NCBI RefSeq assembly: GCF_000001735.4
Contig: NC_003070.9
Span: forward strand, 30,241,971-30,305,970
Direction of reading: 5' to 3'
DNA length: 64,000 bases
Source: Arabidopsis thaliana
Taxonomy: Eukaryota; Streptophyta; Magnoliopsida; Brassicales; Brassicaceae
The notes under the pieces are model-generated. The model was not told where the DNA came from. It saw only the letters and a program-made list of their open reading frames with translations, and made no database searches. The translations under genes and the position numbers were made by a program. The stretch's first letter is position 1. Each line of letters opens with the position of its first letter. Shown here piece after piece: positions 25,559 to 36,253 of the stretch.

Positions 25559-28500
25559 TGCCCTTGAAAATGACAAATATTTACCTAAATTGCCATTTTT
25601 ATTCTTGAGATGCGGTACTCGTTGAACAAAAATCACGTGATTGAGAGATAATGGAAGAGGTTATCAGTTAAATTCTCCCGACATGATAACTCTTAAGCCT
25701 TCTCGTGATTTGGAGTCGTTAATAATTTAGTGAGACTCGTTTAATTTCTAATCATTTAACTGTTTTGGATTGTTTTTGTTAATCGCATAATGTGATGTGA
25801 GCTATATATATATTGACTATTGAGGATTATAATCGAATTTATTTACTCGATGACTAATAAAATGATTTTGTTTGTTTATTCACAGCGTAATTGGTATTTT
25901 CGTTATATATATTCGACGGTTTAATTACAATGAACCAATATGTTAATTTTATAATGTGTCTAGTGTTATTTTATATTGGTCTTTCAGACTTTGACAAGAA
26001 ACATCGAGTTTGACGTCATTACCGTAAAGTATTTTGGCACCAAATGAAGATCAATATTATTTGTTTTAATTGCTCAAGAATGATGATGGTTGCTTTTGCT
26101 AAAGTTATGGGTGCACAAGAAAAGTATATAACTTTTGAAAAGCACATTTTTATTCTTTTAATTTACACGGTAACACGAGTATCTCTACTTTTCTAGTAAT
26201 GCTTACACAGATTGATATCTTGATTATTTGGATATAAGTTCATTTGCCGATTTAGCTTGCTTTTTTATTCAAATACTGATTAACATGGAATGCAAGAAAA
26301 AGGAAAAAAAAACCTTCTTCTTGCCATGGCGAGTGAGAGGACTACTAAAAAGAATACAGTAATTCCAAACTGATAAATATGAGTTTTTACGTGTGGAAAA
26401 AAAAAATTTGAGTATTACCTTAGCTCTGCAAGATATATTAAGAATACAGCAAATAAAGAAGAAATCAAATAAGCATATTAGATTTGTTTTCACAAACTGA
26501 AAAATCCTCAAATACATAAAAAGAAAAACACATAAAAATCCAAACTAATAAATATGATTAATGATTCACTGATTTTCGCCTGAACTAAATTATGGTCGTA
26601 AGTTTTTTGTAAAAAATTGTTAAAAAAACAAAAACTGTCTTATCGAGACTTATAACAAATGATGAAAATCTGAAGAAATAATATATATTTTTCAAATAAT
26701 TATGTGGTTTGACATGTCAACGTCTTTATTATCAATCAGAAGACAGTAAGGAACATTAACAATGAAAAGGGAAGTTATAAATTAAGATGTCAATATCAGA
26801 CAACTACTCGTCAATCCATTATGATACGTTTCATTATGAGTCACTAGGTACATGTGCATGATGTAATTATCACTTATTAAACAGATTATAATTTTCAACT
26901 AAAAATTCGATTTGGTTTCTAAATAATATTTACAAACAATACAAATCATCAATGACAAAAAAATTGTTTGCTACAACGTCAAACTATTTTAAATGAGTAG
27001 ATTCTCGATAGATCCTCTACAATCTACATACTTTACTTTGAAATAACTCTCCACTCTCCAGATCAGAACACAAATTGTAATAGATTAATAGCTCAAAAAT
27101 AGATGAGTACTTCTCTTTAGAAATATAAAAATCAGACTAACACGTTGAAAATTATATAGTACTATGTTTTATTTTGTAAACCGGTCATTAAAAGTTGTGG
27201 AGAAGTGAATGGTGGTCAGTGTTCACTGCATCTTCAATATTTTTTATACATTCTCCGGCCAAAAAACAGTGCACGTTGGTCCCATCTGGCTGGTCTGTTA
27301 AAAAGTCTAACGGGATAATTAAATTCTTACGGGAGATATTACTAAATCATTCAACGATGCTATCAAATCACTTTCAATAAAAAAAACAAAGTCAAATATA
27401 AAATATGTTTTCAATTAATAGAGCCACATACCGATTTTTTTTTTCCAAAGAAGGCATTGATTTTTCTAATAATTGTATTTATTTTAAATATTGGAATCTA
27501 CAAAACATTATTTTAGGTCAGTTGGTCAATGCAATTGGTTAGAAAATCTGTAACCAATGAAAGGAAAATAGTGTCAAATTATACTAGTGAGTATGTTCAT
27601 AAGTTACTAAAGTCCACTAAGTATTAATAAAGCGCACTATGTGAAACTACTACAATTATTATTGGCTATTTTTGTTTGTACTACTTGTTTTGTTTAATCA
27701 TGGTTAGTTTTTTAAATTTTAAAACCAAACTTTAAGTTGATTAATAAATAAATAAAAACGTAGATGAGAAGGGTGTTGGCTAATGGCTATTGGTTACTTT
27801 CCACTTATGTATGTCCTCTCTTCTTCTCTTAAAAAGCTTAATTGCTTTGCTATTTTGATACTAGTACAGTCTATTCTTCAATTTATCAGCTTCTTCTCTT
27901 CTCTCATATCGCGGTAATTAAAGGCGATATACTGATTGCTTTCTGGGGAGAAGTTGTCGGTTGTCTTTTGCCATTATAATTATAATGTGAATTTTTGTAA
28001 GCCATAATTATTTGCACTATTTATTTATTTAGCCCAAATAAGCACGTATGTATATATAGATAGACTAATTTCCACGTATCCAAGACATTGCCGCTAACTA
28101 TTTTTTGTTGGGAAAATTTGATTTTTGTTATATGACGACGACAGCGACACCATCAAATTTGTTTATTTATTTCGGTTCTCTTGTTATCCCAACGCCGCTT
28201 GGATTGATATTTGTCTACTATCAAACTTCATTATACTTTTGAGCGAATTAACCAAAAGATTTGTAATGACACCTTTTTATTTCAAAACGTACGGATAATA
28301 TTTTGTCATAGACCAAACTATTTTTTTCATAAAAATTAGTCTATGTACTACATATCAAACTTGTTGGTAATTCGTTGGGGTTGGTTTCTAGTCGTCTTCC
28401 CATCTCGTTGGGACTAAAACAACATTCTTTTAGCCACTTTCACTATTATATAATGGAACGAAATGACAAGCCCGTTAAAGACCCAATAGCCCAATATTGA

Positions 28501-29224
28501 ATCAAACCGCAGATCCCCTTTCTTCCTCCAAAATTCAGGTCACAAACCCAAACTTCTCACCCGTATCTAAAAAGTTCTCGTGGTGTATAGTCCTAAACTA
28601 GTACACGACAGAATCAAACCTGTTTGAAGTATTTAGCACGGATCCAAACACGAGAGACATCCCAAGGAATCTGATTCTCCAATGTTTGTCTAGACATAAG
28701 ATGCGTTGATGGTAAAGAAGAAACGATACGCACATCAGATTCACAGGGTTTTACTTCTTTTTTTGGTAAGATTGGATTTTTCTCTCACCCCCATTTCTTA
28801 TTCCATGCTTCTTAGATCGTTAATTGAATCTGCATCCCGCAGTGATCATTCTTTAATTTACGAATTTGTTTTTGTTGTCTTGTTGTCGATTTTTGTCAAT
28901 TTTATTGTGTAATTTACCAAGTGTAAATTGTGATTGAATCGATTGGGAGGGCATTGCGAGGTAAATCCATATTGTGATTTTTTGTTTAGTGTCTAACTAG
29001 CTGTATCGTACTCCGCATAAATCACAGGATTTTTTTGGTGAGAATTTGGTAACAAGAGGAAATTGTTCCATTGATGACGAAGCTCCTAGTGTTCCATTGA
29101 GAATTTTTGGTTTCCGATTGGATTATTAAAGAATAGAAGAAAAATGTTGAAATCTGGGGTTTGATTTTGGTATTTCAGGAGACACAAGATCTAGGATTTC
29201 CTTTATTTAGAGACGAGGGATTCT
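25559..29224. other. Gene-poor AT-rich stretch and promoter of the sedlin-like gene
   Basis: About 3.6 kb without a supported gene, the longest such stretch apart from the Helitron region. The composition is strongly AT-rich, and frames at 26269-26517, 27195-27380 and 28706-28912 have no domain. The right end should hold the leader of the sedlin-like gene. A GGTAAG donor near 28764 and a TTTCAG acceptor ending at 29178 suggest a 5' UTR intron of about 0.4 kb. GCCCA motifs lie near 28470-28495. No transposon ends were recognised. Confidence 0.4.
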
Positions 29225-30461
29225 ATGGCTAACACTGCCTGCTTTATCATTGTGGGCCGGAATGATATTCCCATCTATGAAGCTGAAGTTGGATCTGCTG
29301 CTAAAGTACATTTCTTTCTCCACTTTCTCTATTTGTATGAATCTGAGTCATTGAAGTTTATAGTACATGTTCCTGCAGTTTTGCTCCGTTCTGGCTCCAG
29401 CTCTTTCTTTTTGACTTAGTTTCATGGTCATAGTATAGCTCTCTAGATTTAACCCACGGGAGAGGTGCAAAGTTCATTTATTAATTGTCACCGTTGTTTA
29501 TTTGGCTAGTGATATGAAAAGGGTTGCTATATCCATTGTTTAAATTATTTTTGGTCGAGGAACGTTTCAACCTGTTTTACATAACCAAGCAAGCAGGCCT
29601 TGTTCTTACTAGATAATTCTAATAATATAGTTCTATAAGATCTTCTATTGCTTATTGCATGACTCATTGGTTTCTGGTCTATCACATAGTTATTTATCCT
29701 TTCTTACTGACGGAAGTTTTCCTGTTTTTGTCTTGATCTTTTCATCTAGCTGGTAGATATATGTTTCAACCAATTGGTATGTGGTCTAGTCGATAAGTGC
29801 ACATCAGTCTCTTACACCATTCTCTCTATTTGGCAGAGAGAAGATGCTGCACAGTTGCACCAATTTATATTACATGCAGCGTTAGATGTTGTCCAAGACC
29901 TAGCATGGACTACAAGTGCCATGTAAGTAAAGTCTCTTGTGAAAATATATTATCATTTTAAAGGATCCATCTCATTGTCATACAAGTCTTCAGGTTCTTG
30001 AAGTCAGTGGACAGGTTTAACGATCTGGTTGTGTCAGTATATGTTACCGCAGGCCATATCCTTTTTCGTTAGACCCTTTGAGATTTAAGTGCAAATAAAA
30101 ATTTGATGTAAAAAGTGTCAGGCTGGTATATTGGCTTTTGTGCATAACAGATTCTTATGCAGTTGTAAATATCTGTTTCTTCCTTAATTTATCAACACAT
30201 ACCCGACTGATGCTCCTTCATGATTCACGGAATGAGGACGGCATCAAGAGCTTCTTTCAAGAGGTGCATGAGCTTTATATAAAGGTAAATTTTCTTGATG
30301 AAATGAATTCGCAGTTGTTTGTTCTGTCCTGATTTTGTTGATGGAAACCAAATGATTTGTTCATGCAGATTCTTCTGAATCCCTTGTATCTTCCTGGTTC
30401 TCGGATAACGTCGTCACATTTTGACACCAAAGTACGTGCACTTGCAAGAAAGTACCTGTAG
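29225..30461 (+). CDS. Sedlin / TRAPPC2-like longin-domain protein
   Basis: Five exons: 29225-29305, 29837-29922, 29994-30055, 30199-30284 and 30369-30461, giving 135 residues, close to human sedlin (140). It begins MANTACFIIVGRNDIPIYE, with later HQFILHAALDVVQDL and LMLLHDSRNEDGIKSFFQ, matching the sedlin profile (human: HDIRQEDGIKNFF). Sedlin is a longin-fold subunit of TRAPP, the tethering and Rab-activating complex of ER-to-Golgi traffic. Intron 3 is a U12-type AT-AC intron and only this junction gives the conserved AGHTRLMLLHD. The reading frame to the TAG stop is intact. Position matches At1g80500. Confidence 0.92.
30056..30198 (+). other. U12-type AT-AC intron of the sedlin-like gene
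   Basis: The intron starts ATATCCTTTTT and ends CAACAC. The branch-site motif TTCCTTAAT lies at 30180-30188, about 11 nt before the 3' end. All three match the U12 consensus (ATATCCTT, TTCCTTRAY, AC). Splicing here joins GGC-C with AT-ACC to restore the conserved Gly-His-Thr; a GT-AG reading of this junction does not. Confidence 0.9.
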
Positions 30462-30985
30462 AGAAGACGGAGATTCTGTTTGCATTTGGTGATCAAATTT
30501 TTCTTGTACCCATATCGCATAGTTCCCAAGTCAATTGTTTCTGTTTTCTTTTTGAGTGCCTGGATTTCTGTTATTTCTAACTTGCAAGCAACATTTTAAT
30601 AAGAATGGGATTCCTTGTTTAGTATGAGTAATGAATGATCCATTCAATCCAAAATAATTTCATCTTTGGTTGTTATTATAAAGTCTCTCTTTTCCTCAGA
30701 ATCTATTGGAAAACAAGCGTACATGTACGATGTATATCTTTCTGAAACATGACCAAACGCCTAACATAAGTTAATGTGACACTTTTAATTGCTAATCCGC
30801 AATTAATTAGGTACTTTATTGAAGTTTAAAAAGACGATTAATCAATTAATAAAGAGGCCACATGTGAAGTAAAAGCACCAATCGGAAGATAGAAGTTTCC
30901 CAAAACTTATCAAATCTCTGTGTATCGCTCGCCGACGAGGCAGGAAGGACGACCAATTGAGACGTTGACCCTTAATCCGATTTGA

Positions 30986-31021
<36 letters not shown>

Positions 31022-31129
31022 TCGAGATTCATAAAAGTCTCTTCTTTCGTCTTCTTCGATCTCGGATAATCACAAAGTTTATCTTCTTCTTTCTTTTTTA
31101 AAAATAAAATCAGAGAGCAGATCTTGCGA
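30462..31129. other. Sedlin-like 3' UTR and AVT6E leader
   Basis: Contains the 3' UTR of the upstream gene, then the promoter and leader of the transporter. A CT microsatellite occupies 30991-31018 in the leader. No other gene is visible. Confidence 0.5.
30991..31018. repeat. CT microsatellite
   Basis: (CT)14 in the leader of the transporter gene. Similar CT/GA runs occur at 14180-14196, 25090-25110 and 59440-59459. Confidence 0.9.
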
Positions 31130-32599
31130 ATGGATAGCAGTTACTCTGTCATTTCCAAAACTTCTTACGTTGAGTTACAGAAACCGACGGTTAATGGGAA
31201 ACCCAGAAACAAGTTGCTTCCTTCTGATGAAGAAAGCTTCGTCAATGATTTTGACGATGCCCGTAATGGTGTTGGGGGTGAAGATGCTGATGATCTCGAT
31301 TTCGATGTCGCTGATTACCCACTCGTTCATGGCAAATCATCCAATCAAGGATCTGGGATTTACGGTGCTGTTTTCAATCTCACCACTTCTATTATCGGCG
31401 CCGGGATCATGGCATTGCCCGCCACCATGAAAGTTCTCGGCTTGGTTCTAGGGTTTGTTTTGATTATCCTCATGGCTCTTTTGTCTGAGATTAGTGTTGA
31501 GCTTCTGGTTAGATTTTCTGTTCTTTACAAGTCCAAATCCTACGGCGAGGTTGTTCAATTCGCTTTGGGGAAAACCGCTAGGGTTTTGTCTGAGATTTGT
31601 ATCATTGTCAACAATGGTGGCGTTCTCGTTGTTTACTTGATTATTATGGGCGATGTTATGTCTGGTTCTCTCCATCACATTGGGGTTTTGGATCAATGGT
31701 TAGGGAATGGGTTCTGGGATCACCGTAAAGTGTTGATTTTGATTGTTATGGTCATCTTCTTGGCTCCTCTCTGTGCTTTGAACAAGATTGATTCCTTGAG
31801 CGTTACATCAGCTGCTTCTGTTGCTCTTGCTGTTGTCTTTGTGGTTGTCTGTTTTGTTGTCGCCACCATCAAGCTTATCGAAGGAACTATCGACCCTCCA
31901 AGGTTGTCTCCTGACTTTGGTTCCAAACAAGCAATTTTGGACCTTCTTGTGGTCATTCCGATTATGTCAAACGCATACGTTTGTCACTTCAATGTTCAGC
32001 CGATATACAACGAGCTTGAAGGTCGATCACCTCATAAGATGAACCGAGTTGGGAGAATCACAACAGCCATTTGTGTTGTTGTCTACGCTTCAACTGCTGT
32101 ATCGGGTTATCTCCTCTTCGGCAAGGACACCGAATCAGATATCTTGACCAACTTTGATCAAGATCTCGGTATCCGGTTCAGCTCTGCGGTGAATTACATT
32201 GTCAGAATCGGCTACATTCTTCATCTAGTTCTCGTCTTCCCTGTGATCCATTTCTCCTTGAGAGAAACCGTCAATACCTTACTGTTTGAAGGCTCGCCTC
32301 CTCTATCCGAAAGCAAAAAGAGATCTTTGGGACTCACTGTGGTCTTGCTGGCTCTTATTTACATTGGCTCAACGATGATACCAAACATATGGACTGCTTT
32401 CAAATTCACAGGCGCAACATCAGCTGTTTCACTTGGTTTTACATTCCCTGCTCTGATCGCATTGCGGTTAGGGAAACAGAGCAATTCGTTAAGCTTCGTG
32501 GAAAGATCAGTGTCATGGCTGATGCTAATCTTGGCCGTAGTGGTTAGCATTGTTGGAACCATTGGCAACATTTACAGCCTCGAGAGCAAATCAGATTGA
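31130..32599 (+). CDS. AVT6E: Amino-acid transporter, AAAP/AVT6 group
   Basis: Intronless frame of 489 residues. The start is ATG at 31130 (in the leader context TTGCGAATGG). A hydrophilic acidic N-terminus of about 75 residues is followed by roughly 11 membrane segments. The first has the AAAP/SLC38-like hallmark SGIYGAVFNLTTSIIGAGIMALPATM. Later come NNGGVLVVYLIIMGDV and the YVCHFNVQPIYNEL segment, typical of the SLC38-like/AVT6 branch. Such proteins move neutral or acidic amino acids with protons; in Arabidopsis AVT6 members are linked to export from vacuoles or other endomembranes. Substrate and membrane are inferred. The symbol AVT6E is from memory of the family list. Confidence 0.9.
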   Translation: MDSSYSVISKTSYVELQKPTVNGKPRNKLLPSDEESFVNDFDDARNGVGGEDADDLDFDVADYPLVHGKSSNQGSGIYGAVFNLTTSIIGAGIMALPATMKVLGLVLGFVLIILMALLSEISVELLVRFSVLYKSKSYGEVVQFALGKTARVLSEICIIVNNGGVLVVYLIIMGDVMSGSLHHIGVLDQWLGNGFWDHRKVLILIVMVIFLAPLCALNKIDSLSVTSAASVALAVVFVVVCFVVATIKLIEGTIDPPRLSPDFGSKQAILDLLVVIPIMSNAYVCHFNVQPIYNELEGRSPHKMNRVGRITTAICVVVYASTAVSGYLLFGKDTESDILTNFDQDLGIRFSSAVNYIVRIGYILHLVLVFPVIHFSLRETVNTLLFEGSPPLSESKKRSLGLTVVLLALIYIGSTMIPNIWTAFKFTGATSAVSLGFTFPALIALRLGKQSNSLSFVERSVSWLMLILAVVVSIVGTIGNIYSLESKSD

Positions 32600-34510
32600 T
32601 ACTTATAGCAGTTTTCCAGGATCTTGTAGATTTATATAGTCAGAGATTCTCAGTCCAATACCGAACCGGAAATCTTCAGCGACTGCTACATGCACCTTTA
32701 GGATGTCGATCAATGGCGTTTGTTCAGGCTAAGCCTAAAGATTTCCGGTTTGTGAATTATATGTATACAGACACCTGATTCTTATGATTTTATTATATAT
32801 ACGCATTTTTTTTCTGTTTTTCTTAACAGAAAATCTCCTCCTTTTTTTTCTGGCTGCGAATCATTCTTTTATGTGTTCATGGATCGTTTGTGGACTGATG
32901 TTAGTAGATGAATTTAGTTTGAAAAACCGAGTTGGTCTACTCTTAACCAGAATTAGGTACCTGAAATAACCAATGAATATATTAAGGTGGTTGTTAGAAT
33001 CATTCGGACTGGTACTATTGAAATGAAAGCAAAGTAACGAAACTTAAGTTAGACTCAAAGGTTATCACTAAAGATCTCTAATACCCAACTTAAATACACC
33101 TCTGATCCGTGTGCCTTTAAAAAATGGTATAATTATATGTTGATCCAACGACTTTGCCTCGGATTTGTCTAAGCAAAACTTCTAATTCAGTTCTTACATG
33201 GTATACTAAAAAATAGATCATTATCAGTAGATGGCATACAATGTGGGCAAACCGAAACTAGAAGTGGAAGCTAGTGACTGGTAAGTGCATATGAACAATA
33301 TCTTTTAAATTCCACATGCGCATGACCCGTGATCACCAATCGTGTCTTCCATTTGATCTATATTATTATTATTTTTATATGAACTATAAGCTTCTAAGTA
33401 TATAAATATTAATTTATCGAATATTCTGATTGTGATAGATGAAAATTTGTATGATTGCATCCACTACTACTCGTGTTGATGTCTTTGTTATCACAGCACT
33501 CGATAATAATGGCTCGTATAGTCCTCCTCTTAAGACCTCAATAATAATTTATCTTCCTGCTTAATTTAAAAAAGCCAAACTGAGGATAATCATTAAAAAA
33601 ATTGAATTTGTGTTCATTGACTTAAATAATAAAATAACAATGAAAGTAATGTATTTATATACACGAATTAATACACCAAATATATTAGTTGACTACAGAA
33701 GAAGCTGGATTTTAAGTTTCAGAGTAGTTTTTTTTTGTTATCATTAGTTGACCTAACTACAAAGATAATACTAACTATTTAGTTAATTAATCTGGTAACG
33801 AAGAGAAGGCATTGATTTAACTTAATACAAAGAAGTAACATTGTTTAATTAATTTGATCACGTAGACAGCGGAAGATGCCTATAATACTATAATATATCT
33901 ATATGGCCATCAGAATTATATTTATTTTCTTCTAAATATTTTGATGTCACGGTAATCTTCATTGCATGTGCATATGTGTTCTAAGATCGAGTATTAGCCG
34001 CTCTCATTATCTTTTTTTTTTCAATTAAATTGAAAATATAGTTCAATCCAAAGCAAAATTTGTGTTGGGTGCAAGTTTATTACTGTAATATATTCGGTTT
34101 TACCCATATATATTTGAATAGTAAATGGAACAAAGATGATAGAGAATCTCTATTAGAGATAGTGTGATCCCAAAAAAAGAAGCATAATGTGCTCCATTTC
34201 CTACAGCGTGATTAATGGACAAACCCTCACTCAGTCATCTCCATGTGTTGCATCCTTTTTCATTTTTCTTCAATGCTAAAAGATGTGTGAACTTCTCTTT
34301 ATCATTTTCTTCTTCTTTTTTTTTACTTTGGTCCACTTTAGCCCATCCGTTCACCCACCTTACTAAGCAAGCCCCGAAACTTTTGAAAAAGTCAAAAACA
34401 ACCCCAAACCGTCTCACTCCTTTCCTTTATATATACTCCAAACGACTTTACCTTCCAAAACCACACACTCTCACCAAACGTTCTACAGATTCGTAAATCT
34501 CATAAACATT
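32600..34510. other. Spacer with the SAM-gene promoter
   Basis: The first 170 bases are probably the transporter 3' UTR. The rest is AT-rich and without a recognisable gene. The right end carries a TATA box (TATATATA, 34428-34435) followed by a short leader rich in ACACTCTC. Confidence 0.45.
34428..34435 (+). promoter_or_regulatory. TATA box of the SAM-domain gene
   Basis: TATATATA follows CCTTTA and lies 76 bp before the ATG. Transcription would begin near 34460, giving a leader of about 50 nt. Confidence 0.5.
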
Positions 34511-35089
34511 ATGGATTGGTTCTCATGGCTCTCGAGAACAAATCTCGAAGCTTCTCTCATCTACGAGTACGGTCTCTCTTTCTCAAACAACGAGCTCGAG
34601 TACGAAGACATTGCTTACTTCAACCACGAATTTCTCCAGAGCATGGGTATCTCAATCGCTAAGCACCGCCTCGAGATCCTGAAGCTTGCTCGGCGTGATC
34701 GGAAACCTTCACCGCTCACCGCTCGTTCGATTTTCAGAGTCTTGATCGCCATCAAGAAGACCGGGAAATGCTTCTCCGAGCATGTTAGGGCCTGGATCCG
34801 ACGAGAGGAATCGTCCCGGGCTCTGGTCGTTGTGTCGAGAAGCACGAGTAGCAGCGGGAACGGGAGATGGAAAAGTGCGAGGAAGAAGAGATTGGTGATG
34901 CCGAGTAACGGAAATGGCGTCAAGGAAGAGAGACTCCTGTTGACGAATGGAACTCCTTGTAGGCTCGATAGCTTCTCCAATCCAAAGGTTTCTTCAGGTT
35001 ATGAAGATGATGATAATCATTGGGGAAACAAAGATGTAGAAGAGAAGATTAAGTGGGATTCCATGTTTCAGAACCTTAAACCTACTTGA
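34511..35089 (+). CDS. SAM (sterile alpha motif) domain protein
   Basis: Intronless frame of 192 residues. Residues about 4-62 form a plant-type SAM domain (WFSWLSRTNLEASLIYEYGL ... SMGISIAKHRLEILKLAR). SAM domains mediate self-association or protein/RNA binding. The rest is basic and Ser-rich, then acidic near the end, with no further domain. The start is the first ATG after a clear TATA box. Function is unknown. Related short SAM proteins exist in Arabidopsis; position matches At1g80520. Confidence 0.85.
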   Translation: MDWFSWLSRTNLEASLIYEYGLSFSNNELEYEDIAYFNHEFLQSMGISIAKHRLEILKLARRDRKPSPLTARSIFRVLIAIKKTGKCFSEHVRAWIRREESSRALVVVSRSTSSSGNGRWKSARKKRLVMPSNGNGVKEERLLLTNGTPCRLDSFSNPKVSSGYEDDDNHWGNKDVEEKIKWDSMFQNLKPT

Positions 35090-36253
35090 AATCATTAACT
35101 AGCTAGATGCCGAGGGGATTTGGGATCTTCCACCACAGATTTGAGTTTTGGCTAATATTTTTCGAGTGTGTGATTAGGCTAATTAGTTTTGTTAATTGAC
35201 ATTTTTGAGATTCTGAATGATTCTCTGTCTCCATTTATCTGCCTTTTTATTTATTGGCTGTGGACCACTTTTTAGATGAATATTATTAATTATATTCTTA
35301 AAGTTTTTAACTGTTAAATTACTTTTAAATTTTAGTAAAAAAATAAATAAATATATATATATATATATTTTGTTTTAAATATGAGTTGAAGTGGAAGGAA
35401 ATTGCTAAATCACAATTAAGGGTCACATAAATATTTCCTTTTTTCTTTTATTTCTTTTTTCTTTCACAATTAACGGTCACACAAAGATTTCCTTTTTTTC
35501 TGTAATGAGTTTAATTAAGATGAAGAATCAACTCATTGCCTGTGTCGATGATGTTGATGATCCGATCCTCAAAACTCATAAGTATACCAACCACAACAGT
35601 GTCTACTTTCATGTTAGTATCATGATTCATGAGAGTTTTAAAATGGACTACTTCAAAGTCCAATGTACGTTGGGACTGGCGGCCGAGAGAAACAGAGAGC
35701 ATTATTGCTGGTTTGGAACAAGAAAGGTCGAGACTATCTCTAAGAAAACCAAAAGCTAGCTATGATGAAGAAAGATGACATCTCTTCTCTCAAACAGATT
35801 TGGTTGCTCAAATAGTCTCGTTTTCCGGTAGCTGATAGTCTAGTACAGCTTGTGGTCCGGCTCTTTCATTACTTTTTATTCAATCTTTCATTATATGCTG
35901 TAAGGAAATCCAAATTTTTCACTGTAAAGTCTAAGCCCAGGGTTGTTTTACTTGTCTGTGTCAGTTGTTTCCATTTTTATCGGTTATAAGTTGGATCAGT
36001 GACTGTAATACAACTATCAAACAACAACCTTACAACCTCATCAAGAAGCCGATACATATAGGTTCTTCCAACCGGTTTTTGGCCGGTTACAGCGGAATAA
36101 CACAAGAGTTACAAATCTTAGAATACACCCAAACAAAAATGCCCCACGATACAGTAGGAGCCTATAATAATAATGAAAAGTAGATAGCATCTATGAGTGT
36201 AGTTATATTATATATATTCTTTCATCTAAACAGCCTCTCGCTCTCTGGATATA
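35090..36253. other. Convergent 3' spacer with AT microsatellite
   Basis: About 1.1 kb between the SAM gene and the 3' end of the MFS gene. It has an (AT)n run at 35350-35368 and an AT-rich segment. The frame at 35505-35759 starts with an ATG but shows no domain and no promoter; I do not call it. Confidence 0.45.
35350..35368. repeat. AT microsatellite
   Basis: Short (AT)n run in the convergent spacer between the SAM and MFS genes. Confidence 0.85.

Noticed and set aside
30052-30070. GC-AG intron or read-through at the end of sedlin-like exon 3
   Set aside because: AG|GCCATATCC lacks the GCAAGT consensus and gives no frame into the next exon, while the AT-AC reading satisfies all U12 signals and restores conserved residues.
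35505-35759. 84-residue + strand frame downstream of the SAM gene
   Set aside because: No domain and no clear promoter or splice context; composition consistent with chance.
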